A stretch of DNA of 64,000 nucleotides, taken from NCBI RefSeq assembly GCF_004684085.1, contig NZ_SRHZ01000033.1, positions 1-64,000 on the forward strand, in the 5' to 3' direction. Positions 53,295-61,588 of this stretch are shown one piece after another. Each line of letters starts with the position of its first letter. Position 1 is the stretch's first letter. The notes beneath the pieces are model-generated. The model did no database searches and had not been told where the DNA came from. It saw only the letters and a program-made list of their open reading frames with translations. A program made the position numbers and the translations under genes. The DNA comes from Stenotrophomonas maltophilia (lineage in GTDB: Bacteria > Pseudomonadota > Gammaproteobacteria > Xanthomonadales > Xanthomonadaceae).

Positions 53295-54518
53295 ATGCAA
53301 GGGATGTCGAATGAAGGCAGCGCCGTTGCTGCCGAGCGGCTGGCCGCGCGCGTCGAGCGCGAAGGGCCGGTGCTGAAGCTGGAAACGGGCGGTATCGGGG
53401 TGTTCTGCCCGGAACTGGCCGGCAAGGTCGACAAGGAAAATTCCGAGCATCTGTTCGTGGTCGAATCGCTGGCTGACCTGTTCCGCCGGCACGAGCGCGT
53501 GCGCTGGACCGAAGTGCGCAGCTTGATCGCCGCCTGCAGTGCTGAACTTACCGGCGTGGATACCCTGACGGCGCTGCAGTCGCGCATGCGGCAGGCACTG
53601 GATGCACTGTGTGGACATGAACTGGATGCGACGCCGGCAGTATGGAAGGTCATGGCGCATCCGCTCGTTCCGATGGTGATCGGTGGGCTTGATTCACGCG
53701 GTACCGCCGCCATCGAACGTGCCCTGCATCTGCGGTATACCACCCAGGTCGAGCAGGTCATTCATCGACGCCACCTGCTGCGCAACTTCTTCATCGGCCG
53801 TGGCGAGTCGCGGGCGATCCACGCAGAGCTGAAGCGCCGTGTCCGGAGTGGGCGCTCTGCACGCGACTACGCACAATCATTGCTGACGTTGCATGAGCGC
53901 ATCGGCCTGGACAAGGTCACCTATCTGGTCACGGTGCAGTTGATTGCCATCTCCGGGGTCCCGGGCATGATGGCTGCCTGCCTGCTGCTGGCCCTGCAGA
54001 TGCATCCGCAATGGCGGCAGCGCATTGAAGATGAATTCGCTCCGCTGACGGACGCCGAGATCCATGCACTGCCCATCGCGCGCATTCCCTGCACGATGCG
54101 CTTCCTGAAAGAAGTGATGCGGCTGTACTCCACGCCCTTCAACAACCGGCGCGTGGCCGCCTGCGATCTGCAGGTGGAAGGTCAGTCCATCGCCGAAGGC
54201 ACGGTGTTTGAGCTGAGCTCGTTCATCCAGCATCGCTCGGCGAAGTACTGGGATGATCCGCTGTTGTTCGATCCCGACCGTTGGTTGCCCGAGCGTCGCA
54301 AGCGGACGGCCGGCATTTATGTTCCTTATGGTTTCCCATCGCGTTCCTGCGTGGGATCGGCGGTGGGCAACGCGCAGCTGGTGCTTTTGTGTGCGTTGCT
54401 TTCACGCGAATATCGTTTCACCCCCAGCGCGGAGTACCGTCCCGAGGTGCGCATGGAGGGCTTCGCGATTCCAGCGGCGCTGCACGGCACGTTTTCGCGC
54501 CGCACGTCGGGTTCCTGA
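53295..54518 (+). CDS. Cytochrome P450, putative peptide cross-linking enzyme 2
   Basis: A 407-aa soluble P450, paralogue of 48293-49519 over its whole length (compare REGPVL near residue 22 and MEGFAIP near the end). Haem motif YGFPSRSCVG (residues 345-354, Cys352; Tyr replaces the usual Phe), ExxR at E273-R276. The I-helix shows AISGVPG (218-224), again lacking the acid-Thr pair. GGAGG lies eight bases before ATG 53295; ATG 53304 is an alternative. Most likely acts on the Trp-rich peptide encoded just upstream. Confidence 0.85.
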   Translation: MQGMSNEGSAVAAERLAARVEREGPVLKLETGGIGVFCPELAGKVDKENSEHLFVVESLADLFRRHERVRWTEVRSLIAACSAELTGVDTLTALQSRMRQALDALCGHELDATPAVWKVMAHPLVPMVIGGLDSRGTAAIERALHLRYTTQVEQVIHRRHLLRNFFIGRGESRAIHAELKRRVRSGRSARDYAQSLLTLHERIGLDKVTYLVTVQLIAISGVPGMMAACLLLALQMHPQWRQRIEDEFAPLTDAEIHALPIARIPCTMRFLKEVMRLYSTPFNNRRVAACDLQVEGQSIAEGTVFELSSFIQHRSAKYWDDPLLFDPDRWLPERRKRTAGIYVPYGFPSRSCVGSAVGNAQLVLLCALLSREYRFTPSAEYRPEVRMEGFAIPAALHGTFSRRTSGS

Positions 54519-54535
54519 GGGCAGGACAGGGCGGG

Positions 54536-56548
54536 TCAGTTGCCCGCCTGGTCATGGGCCCGCATGTCCTCATGCAGGATCCGCCGAAGTTCGACGATCG
54601 CCGGTGTGGCTTCCTGCACGCTGTGGCCGGACACGATCACCTTCTCCGATACGGCGTGCGGCAGGTGCGAACTCCAGTAAGGCACCAGCCCATCATCGGT
54701 CTTTTCCAGCGGGCCGTCGGCCTTGGCGCGGGCGATGATCGAGTGATAGTGCACCTTCGGTGCCATCGGCAGGTCGGCTACGGCGCGCACGAAGGGATCG
54801 TCCTTGTCCAGGTTCTGGATGCTGTTCATCTGGTAGCCGTGCTTGCCGTCATTGCGATCGATCTGACCGTCATTGGCAATGGTGGCCACGTCCTCCAGTA
54901 CGGTCAGCGGCAGCCGCACCAGGCGGCCGATCCAGCGGCCCAGGCGGGTGCCGGCCACATCGGTGCCGCGGTGTGGCGTAGCGATGAACACCACGCGCGA
55001 TACTTCCGGCTCCGGCAGGAAGGTCAGTACTGGCGCACCCTTGGTACGCAGCAGCTCGCGCTGCGCCGGCGACATCTGCGCGGTTGCCAGCAGCGTGTCC
55101 ACCAGATGGTCACCGGATGAGGAAATCATCAGTCGTGCGATCACCCCACCCATGCTGTGGCCGACCAGCACCATGTCATGCGCGGCCTGCGTCCTGCCGC
55201 TGGGGTCGAAATGCTGGAAGACCTCGTCCAAGGTGTGGCGCATCGCATCGTGGCTCATCGCGATGGGCATGTTGGTCGGGTAGTAGAACTGCCAGATCTG
55301 GAATTCCTGGCGGATCTCGTCGTCGCGCATCAGTTCGTTGGCAACGTTGACCCAGGCTTCCGGGCTGCTGGCCAGGCCATGGATCATCAGCAGCACGCGG
55401 CGGTTCGGATCGTACGGCTGCATCATGTACAGATGCGGTGTATCGATGCCGCCCTTGCCGCCGAACAGCGAGCGCAGCGACTGGTGGCTGAAGTTGGAGC
55501 GGGCCAGCCACAACGCGTAGCCAGCGGTGAAGTTCGCGGCCAATGGCACCTGTTGCCCGTGCAGGGTGACTTCGGTGATCTGGTAGGGATCGTGAATCTC
55601 CAGTTCCGGCTCGTCGTCGTGCAGCACTTCCCACAGGTTCTTTCCGGAAAAGCGCAGCAGCACGGTCATCGACGGCGAGGGCATCTCGCTCCAGCTGCGC
55701 TGCGCCGCTGCCGTCGCCACGGTGGAGGCGGTTGTGGGTGTGGCAGTGGCAGTGGCTGGATCATCCATCACCGCCACCAGTTCCGCGCCAAAGCCATCGC
55801 GCCGGTGCACGCTGCGCAGCGTGCCGGTGAACGACAGTGAGGCGGCCGGCACCAGCTCGGTGGGGGTACGCGTGTCCAGGGGCGATGCCTCGCCCGATGG
55901 GGCCAGCACAAAGGTCCAGCGACCCAGTTGGAAATGGCTGGCTTCGCTGTGTACCCGGCCGGTGGCATAGGCGTTGTACAGCTGCACGGAGGCTTCCTGC
56001 ACGGCCAGGTTGTAATAGTCGCGGACCTGGGTCTGGCGGTCTTCGAAGCCGCGTTGGTTGGCAGTGCGCTCAGTGAAGAACAGATACCCATATGCCTGCC
56101 GCGCGACCTGCATCCAGGCATCCAGGCGCGGCTGGAAGTCGGCATCCAGTTCGGTGATGGCGGTCTTGGCCCGGCCCGAAGCGGAGTACTCGCGTTTCGG
56201 TGCGGGCAGGGTCATCGCGTACTGCAGCCACAGCTCGGCCAGGCTCGAGCGCTTGTCTTCCTCGCGGACCACGATGGTGGCTTCCATCGCTTCGATGCAG
56301 GGCAGGCCGGGTTTGGCGCAGACACCTTCGTCCAGGCCGGCCACGCGCAGGGTCTCCAGGGTGGCCGAGCTGAGTTTGCCAGTGGTGAGGATGTCGCCGC
56401 GCTTGAGCGCGATGTACTGGCCGGGTGTGACCGAGGCCACCTGTACCGACGGCCCGAACTGGCGCAGCGTCGCGCAGCCACCCAGGGTGAGCAGCACGGT
56501 GATGATGAGGGTCGTGCGGCCGATGAAGCCCAAGCCCGTGGTTGCCAT
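54536..56548 (-). CDS. Large lipoprotein with alpha/beta hydrolase domain
   Basis: A 670-aa predicted lipoprotein (IITVLLTLGGCATLRQFGP, Cys at about residue 25). Residues 30-340 are of unrecognised type. The C-terminal half is an alpha/beta hydrolase: oxyanion LLMIHGLASSPEAW near residue 380, nucleophile GHSMGG near 460, and a late His in VSGHSVQ near 646. Lipase or esterase activity at the outer membrane or periplasm is likely; the substrate is unknown. Convergent with the second P450, 17 bp apart. Confidence 0.82.
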   Translation of the reverse strand: MATTGLGFIGRTTLIITVLLTLGGCATLRQFGPSVQVASVTPGQYIALKRGDILTTGKLSSATLETLRVAGLDEGVCAKPGLPCIEAMEATIVVREEDKRSSLAELWLQYAMTLPAPKREYSASGRAKTAITELDADFQPRLDAWMQVARQAYGYLFFTERTANQRGFEDRQTQVRDYYNLAVQEASVQLYNAYATGRVHSEASHFQLGRWTFVLAPSGEASPLDTRTPTELVPAASLSFTGTLRSVHRRDGFGAELVAVMDDPATATATPTTASTVATAAAQRSWSEMPSPSMTVLLRFSGKNLWEVLHDDEPELEIHDPYQITEVTLHGQQVPLAANFTAGYALWLARSNFSHQSLRSLFGGKGGIDTPHLYMMQPYDPNRRVLLMIHGLASSPEAWVNVANELMRDDEIRQEFQIWQFYYPTNMPIAMSHDAMRHTLDEVFQHFDPSGRTQAAHDMVLVGHSMGGVIARLMISSSGDHLVDTLLATAQMSPAQRELLRTKGAPVLTFLPEPEVSRVVFIATPHRGTDVAGTRLGRWIGRLVRLPLTVLEDVATIANDGQIDRNDGKHGYQMNSIQNLDKDDPFVRAVADLPMAPKVHYHSIIARAKADGPLEKTDDGLVPYWSSHLPHAVSEKVIVSGHSVQEATPAIVELRRILHEDMRAHDQAGN

Positions 56549-56701
56549 ACGATCCTCCTGCGCGGTGGCGCCACTCTAGCGGTCGGCATGTCAAAGCGGA
56601 AGATACCGGGCGGTCGGTTTGGGGCGCTGAAGCACTGGCCTTCAAGCGATTCAGGCATTCCCGTGTGACACTGGGATGAATGGGGCGATGCAGGGATCGC
56701 G

Positions 56702-57163
56702 ATGCGCTGGCTTGAGACCCGGATTCCACCACCGCTGGTGATGCTTTCGTGCGGGGCGATCGGCGGGTTGGGCAGCCGGCTGTGGCCCGGCGCGGCGTGG
56801 TCGCTACCGATGCCGGCACTGCTGGCAGGTGGGGTGGTGGCCCTTGGCGTGGCGTTGAACCTGCTGCCCAAGTTGGCCTTCCGGCACGCGGGCACCACGG
56901 TCAATCCGCTGCGGCCGACGACGTCGAGCGCGCTGGTCACGCACGGGGTATATCGCTACACGCGCAACCCGATGTACCTCGGCCAGGCCACGGTGCTCGG
57001 CGGCGCCATGTTGTACCTGCAGAACCCGGTTGCGTTGCTGGCCGTGCCGCTGTTCGTGCTGTACATCACCCGTTGGCAGATCGTGCCGGAAGAGCGGGCA
57101 CTGTCGGCCCGCTTTCCCGAGGCCTATGCCGGGTTCCGCCAGCACGTGCGGCGCTGGATATAG
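56702..57163 (+). CDS. Isoprenylcysteine carboxyl methyltransferase-family membrane protein
   Basis: A 153-aa integral membrane protein with about four hydrophobic helices. The C-terminal SAM-binding pattern is clear: G-x-Y-R-Y-T-R-N-P-M-Y-L-G followed by E-E-R at IVPEERALSARFPEAYAGF. Family members methylate small or lipid-linked substrates; no isoprenylation system is evident, so the substrate is unknown. Confidence 0.85.
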   Translation: MRWLETRIPPPLVMLSCGAIGGLGSRLWPGAAWSLPMPALLAGGVVALGVALNLLPKLAFRHAGTTVNPLRPTTSSALVTHGVYRYTRNPMYLGQATVLGGAMLYLQNPVALLAVPLFVLYITRWQIVPEERALSARFPEAYAGFRQHVRRWI

Positions 57164-57173
57164 ACCTGCGCCA

Positions 57174-57659
57174 TCAAGGCGTGATCTGGCACTTCACGGC
57201 AGCGGAATAGCCTTCGTAATCGTCACCGGCCATCACGTGCAGGGTGTGGCGCTTGTCGATGCGCTTTACGTAGGAGGGCGCTTCGGTATTGGCATGTTCG
57301 TTGACCGTGGTCACCGACCAGGTTTTGGCCAGGCGCTTCGGATCGACACCGTTCAAGTACACGAAGAGGCTCTTCTCGCCCTCGGCAACATTCACATCGG
57401 CATGGGTGACGGTGCCGCCGAACAGGGCGACCGGCGTGGTCTCCGGCTCGAACGTGCCGCCCGGCTTCCTGGCCAGGCCTGCCGCCTGCAGGGCATCGAT
57501 GGCCTCGGCTTCGCTGAAGTTCGAACCTGCCTTGCAGGCCAGCAGGGCTTCGAGTGTTGAGGTGCCGGTTGGGGCAAGGGCAGGCGGGGCTGCGTGGGTG
57601 GCCGAGGTCGCGGCCAAAGCGGTCATGACCACGGCGAACGCGGTGCTTCTGGTTCTCAT
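57174..57659 (-). CDS. Exported protein, unknown function
   Basis: A 161-aa protein from ATG 57659 with signal peptide ending THAAPP. The mature part has CKAGSNFSEAEAIDALQAAG near its start and a second Cys near the C-terminus (KCQITP), perhaps forming a disulfide, with a beta-rich central part. No domain recognised. It faces the ICMT-like gene (10 bp apart) and lies downstream of the subtilase gene. Confidence 0.78.
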   Translation of the reverse strand: MRTRSTAFAVVMTALAATSATHAAPPALAPTGTSTLEALLACKAGSNFSEAEAIDALQAAGLARKPGGTFEPETTPVALFGGTVTHADVNVAEGEKSLFVYLNGVDPKRLAKTWSVTTVNEHANTEAPSYVKRIDKRHTLHVMAGDDYEGYSAAVKCQITP

Positions 57660-57804
57660 TGCAGGTCCTTCTGTACGTGACGGAGCAGCGCGCCCGGCAC
57701 CGGACACGCAACCGGATTATGGGCCTGCGCGGATGTTGCCTGCGTGTACAGATCGGATGCGCGACGAAGGCGCAGCGACCTTGCCGGGCCGCTGCGCCAT
57801 GCCA

Positions 57805-59310
57805 TCAGTTGCTGGCCGCCTTCACCGCCTCCGCGGCGTCGACGATGCCTGGCCCGCAACCCCCGGGGCAGTTTGCTGCCGCGATCGGGTGTGCGGTTCG
57901 ACGCAGGATGTCCTTGACCTGGTCGGTGGTCTTGGGCACCGGCGCCACCGCCTGCATGAGTGCGACGATGCCGGCGACGTGCGGCGCCGCCATCGAGGTG
58001 CCGGACATGAAGTCGAAGGCGTTGTTGCCCACGGTGGACAGAATGCCCTGTGCCGGATGCTGGCGGGTCGGTGCGCAGTTGCTCTGGCTCGGCGGCGTGG
58101 CCAGTGGCAGGAACTCGCCCACTGAGGCGCGGCACGACCAGGTCTCACCACCGGGTGCAGTGATGTGGATGCCTGCGCCATAGTTGGAGTAGAACGCACG
58201 ACGACCGCCCTGGTCGTTGGCGGCCACCGCGATCACGCCCTTGCAGTTCGCCGGGGCGAACTCGGACACATCCAGATTGCTGTTGCCGGCCGCGACCACC
58301 ACGATCGTGCCTTGGGCAGTGATGTCGTCGATTGCATCCTGCTCGGCCGGCGAGCACGCGCGGCGACCACCCAGGCTGAGATTGATGACTTCGGCCGGGT
58401 TGGCATTGGCCGGGACATTGGGCACGTTGATACCCGCGCTCCAGAGCATGCCGTCGATGATGTCGGCGGAACCGCCATTGCCCTGGTTGCCCAGTACGCG
58501 CACCGGTACGACTTTCGCGTTGTAGGCAACGCCGGCCACGCCGATCTGGTTGTTGGTCACCGCAGCGACCGTTCCAGCGACGTGGGTGCCGTGTGCGATG
58601 CCCGAGGCATCGAAGGCATCAGCGTCGCGTCCGTCGCCATCGTCGGAGCCGCCGCAGCCGGGATTGAGCCCGCCGATGATGCACTGCCAGTCACTGAACG
58701 GACGGGTCGACGAGATCATGTCGTAACCCGGCAACAGGTTGGCCTGCAGGTCGTTGTTGTTGAGGTAGCCCGAATCGACCACCGCCACCACCACGCCCTG
58801 GCCGGTGGAGCGATCCCATGCGCCCGGCAGACGAGCACCACTGGTCGGGTTGCTGTAGTGCCACTGTTCGCCATAGCGCGGGTCGTTCGGCGTGGCAAAT
58901 GCACTCATCATGTAGTTCGGCTGCACATACTCGACGTCAGGATCGTCGGCGATGCGCTGCATCAGGATCTCGGCCTCAGGACGGTCCAATGGCTTGTCCG
59001 TAGTGACCACGTCGGCGCCACCGCCCATGCGGCGTTGATGGGTTACGGCCGCGGTCGCAGTTGGCGCGCTGCCGATCGAGCGCTTGCTGCGTTGCTGGAC
59101 ACCGAGGCGCTTCTTCAGCGCATCCTGGGCGGTGTCGGCGGAGACGCGCTTGCTGCTGCCGTCCCGGTACTTGACGATGAAACTACTGTACTGCTCGTTG
59201 CTGGCCATGCCTCGCGTCCACACCCGTTCGTTGGGTTGGGCGAAGGCGGGGGCACTGGCCAGGATCAGGGTGATGGCGCTGGCAAGGGAAACCCGAAGCG
59301 ACGTACGCAT
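57805..59310 (-). CDS. Secreted subtilisin-family (S8) serine protease
   Basis: A 501-aa precursor with signal peptide (SAITLILASAPAFA), an I9-like propeptide (YIVKYR-type SSFIVKYRDGSSKRV to about residue 145) and the S8 catalytic domain: VVDSGYLNN (Asp), HGTHVAGTVAAVTNN (His), VVVAAGNSN (oxyanion Asn) and GTSMAAPHVAG (Ser). It ends soon after the catalytic domain, so it lacks the P or PPC domains of larger relatives. S. maltophilia secretes several such proteases (StmPr group); which one this is cannot be told from the window. Confidence 0.93.
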   Translation of the reverse strand: MRTSLRVSLASAITLILASAPAFAQPNERVWTRGMASNEQYSSFIVKYRDGSSKRVSADTAQDALKKRLGVQQRSKRSIGSAPTATAAVTHQRRMGGGADVVTTDKPLDRPEAEILMQRIADDPDVEYVQPNYMMSAFATPNDPRYGEQWHYSNPTSGARLPGAWDRSTGQGVVVAVVDSGYLNNNDLQANLLPGYDMISSTRPFSDWQCIIGGLNPGCGGSDDGDGRDADAFDASGIAHGTHVAGTVAAVTNNQIGVAGVAYNAKVVPVRVLGNQGNGGSADIIDGMLWSAGINVPNVPANANPAEVINLSLGGRRACSPAEQDAIDDITAQGTIVVVAAGNSNLDVSEFAPANCKGVIAVAANDQGGRRAFYSNYGAGIHITAPGGETWSCRASVGEFLPLATPPSQSNCAPTRQHPAQGILSTVGNNAFDFMSGTSMAAPHVAGIVALMQAVAPVPKTTDQVKDILRRTAHPIAAANCPGGCGPGIVDAAEAVKAASN

Positions 59311-59587
59311 GGATACAGTTCCTTTCTGGAAGATGCGGCGGATGGGCCGGGCCTGGGGCTCGACTCGATGTGGAGAATGGGGGTATCCCGTGGACTCCTT
59401 TCGATGGCGACCTTGAGCGAACGGCTTCGCGGACGGTTCTCCCCCAGAGCGGAGGTAGGAAATTTCTGAAGTGGTTTAGCGATGTCGAAGGCGAGAGAAG
59501 AAGTGCGTTGATGACATTCCTTGTCGGCATCCAATCGTGAGTGCGCCGTAGTGGCGAACTTCGCAGCGATGTGGAGTGGGCAATAAA

Positions 59588-59624
59588 AAGCCCGGAAATC
59601 CACGTTGGTGGAATTTCCGGGCTT
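59588..59624. terminator. Hairpin terminator in the 59311-59712 gap
   Basis: AAGCCCGGAAAT-CCAC and GTGG-AATTTCCGGGCTT pair over 16 bases with one bulge and a four-base loop, with A- and T-rich flanks on either side, so it can work in both directions. It lies 88 bp beyond the stop of the minus-strand gene at 59713. The rest of this 402-bp gap shows no gene. Confidence 0.75.
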
Positions 59625-59712
59625 CTCCGATCCTGGAAACCTGGCGAGGGCTGGCGACCAGGTCTGGCGTGCTGCGTCTGCTCGCGGCAGGATTTGCCTG
59701 ACAGAACGCCGA

Positions 59713-60276
59713 TCAATCAAAACAACCGCGTCTCATGATGACCTGGTTGCCGCCGCTGCCTCCGCAGGTGATCGTGTAGCCGCCAGCGGCCAATTGCTCT
59801 TTCAGAGCCGAAGCGGCTCCGGCGCAGTTGGAATACCTGCCGCCAGCGATGGGAGATCCATTGCCGAACAGCGTTCCGTTGCTGCAGGTGAAGTTGATGG
59901 TCTCGGCAGGTGTAATGCGGCCTTTCGAGGAGAGCTTGAGTTCCTTGGCCGTAATGGTTTCCAGCTCAGGGTAATAGGTTGCGGCATCAGTCTTGAACAC
60001 CGCAGCTCCATTCTCAATCTCAACTCCTCCGTTCAGTTCAATGGTCTTGCTTGAGCCGTCAGCGTCTATTAGATACTGCGAGGAATGGGATTTTATTGAT
60101 AATCCTGGTCGATTGATCGAGGCGTTGGTTACAGTGACTGTCCCTTTTTCTTCATCCAACTGCAATGAACTCCCCGAAATGATGTCTTCTACGGAGGACT
60201 GTTGTTTTGCCCACGCTGTTGACGCCCCAGCAGCGATGATGATCCCGGCCGCCAGCATCCATGTGTTGCCTTTCAT
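59713..60276 (-). CDS. Exported OstA/LptA-like protein in low-GC sequence
   Basis: A 187-aa protein with signal peptide (MLAAGIIIAAGASTAWA). Residues 40-120 (VTVTNASINRPGLSIKSHSS, IELNGGVEIENGAAVF, YYPELETITAKELKLSS) resemble the short beta repeats of the OstA/LptA beta-jellyroll group. The C-terminal part carries four cysteines (FTCSNG, YSNCAGA, TITCGG, RRGCFD), not an LptA feature. Base composition is clearly AT-richer than neighbours, especially 59960-60130. Function unknown; resemblance to LptA is weak. Confidence 0.6.
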   Translation of the reverse strand: MKGNTWMLAAGIIIAAGASTAWAKQQSSVEDIISGSSLQLDEEKGTVTVTNASINRPGLSIKSHSSQYLIDADGSSKTIELNGGVEIENGAAVFKTDAATYYPELETITAKELKLSSKGRITPAETINFTCSNGTLFGNGSPIAGGRYSNCAGAASALKEQLAAGGYTITCGGSGGNQVIMRRGCFD

Positions 60277-60931
60277 CCTCGTCTCCTATTCTGGATCTCC
60301 CAGCAGGAAACTACACTCGCGCAGGCGTGCCGGCAAAATCACGATTTGTTATAAATACAGTTAACTCTGGGGGCCGCGCCAGGCCCTACGGATTGGTTTT
60401 CGATCATGCCAGCCAGCAGTTGTCATGGGGACGCATCCAGTTGCCCATCGTGGATGCCTTCGCAGGCCGAGATGCGAAACATCATTGCCGACCATTTCTG
60501 TGAACTCGCTGACTAGGGGCGGTTTCGGCCGCGGGTAAAGCGCCTGGTGCGCGCCGAATCTTCGCCATTGAATTGTGGCCCGTTGGGGCAGGAGCCCGGC
60601 TCCAACTTCGTTTGTGGCGGTGAAATGCGCTTTATCGGCAAGGGGGCGACATCGACACCATCGCATTCAGCCCCGCCCTGCGACACCAGAATGGCGGGCG
60701 CTTCGCACTCCATGTCGGCGATGACGAGGAGGGCGAGCAGGTTTGGAAGGTCCCCGCGCCACGCTCGACGTCTACAACCTGCACGGGGCGCTAAGTCCAG
60801 TCGAGCTCCGGCGTTAGCCTCCAAGCAGGAGGCTGTGTCCAGCACATGGAGGTATCAGGTTTTCGTGGGTGGCCCGAGACCCCGCCATCTCATAACCTGC
60901 AATGGAACGGCATGGACAAGGGTGGAAAACG
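60277..60931. other. Gene-poor interval, no supported gene
   Basis: About 650 bp with only short overlapping frames on both strands. I see no ribosome site plus family-like protein. One stretch (about 60640-60760) reads in a frame without clear start as IDTIAFSPALRHQNGGRFAL and on, which looks protein-like and may be a decayed gene. It lies between the low-GC gene and the ssrA terminator. Confidence 0.5.
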
Positions 60932-60973
60932 AAAAAGCCGGAACCCCTTATTTGACGAGGGATTCCGGCTTTT
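60932..60973 (-). terminator. Rho-independent terminator of ssrA
   Basis: Read on the minus strand: AAAAGCCGGAA...TTCCGGCTTTTT with partly paired inner bases, followed by a T-rich run. It begins 25 bases after the tmRNA 3' end. Confidence 0.85.
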
Positions 60974-60997
60974 CGTGGGCCCTTGCGGGCCCGATAT

Positions 60998-61390
60998 TGG
61001 TGGAGGTGGGCGGAATTGAACCGCCGTCCGAAGGCACTCCATCCCCAGCACTACATGCTTAGCTCACCGTTGAATCTCATCCCCGAGCAGCACGGTGTGC
61101 AAAGCGCACCCGGGAACCAGCCTGTTGTGTTCTAGTGCCGGACTGACAGGCAGCCGCCCAGCGCGATTCCATGATAATGACTCTACGCTGCGAGCATGGA
61201 CACAAGCAGTTTCGAGGCTCCGCCTAAGTCGGCAGAAGGTCACGCACCGCAGCTTTTAGGCTGCGAGAGCGACCGGAGCGTAGTTGTCGTCGTTGGCAAC
61301 TAGAGTTTTGCAGCTGGATTTACGAGGAAAGCTACCCCCTCGGCATGCGCCAGGCGACTTCACAACCCCCGTCGAAACCAATGCACCCCC
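60998..61390 (-). ncRNA. ssrA: Transfer-messenger RNA (tmRNA)
   Basis: The RNA rescues stalled ribosomes with SmpB. The 5' end GGGGGTG (from 61390) pairs with CACCTCC near the 3' end, which finishes A-CCA encoded in the DNA (60998-61000). The T-arm GGCGG-TTCAATT-CCGCC is present. The tag frame runs 61297 to 61256 on the minus strand and encodes ANDDNYAPVALAA, then TAA. GCATGCCGAGGGGG and CCTCGTAAA upstream of the tag match conserved pseudoknot regions. Length 393 nt. The 3' end of ssrA is a frequent integration site for genomic islands. Confidence 0.97.
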
Positions 61391-61588
61391 GGTTTCTTCA
61401 AGCATTGCAAGGCTTTTGGGTTCCAGATTGACCAAAAATCGACCAGGAACCCGCCTAACAATGCGAATGGTACGGCAATCTTGCTGAACAGTCACGCGTG
61501 GGGAGTGCCCCGCGCCCTGCCGCTTGGCACGTTGCCATTCCCCGGCGAGGCATGCTCGAATTTCCATGCGCCACTCCACAGGGTTCCC

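Noticed and set aside
60547..61062. 171-codon frame running into ssrA
   Set aside because: Overlaps the tmRNA 3' end and its terminator and lacks protein-like composition.
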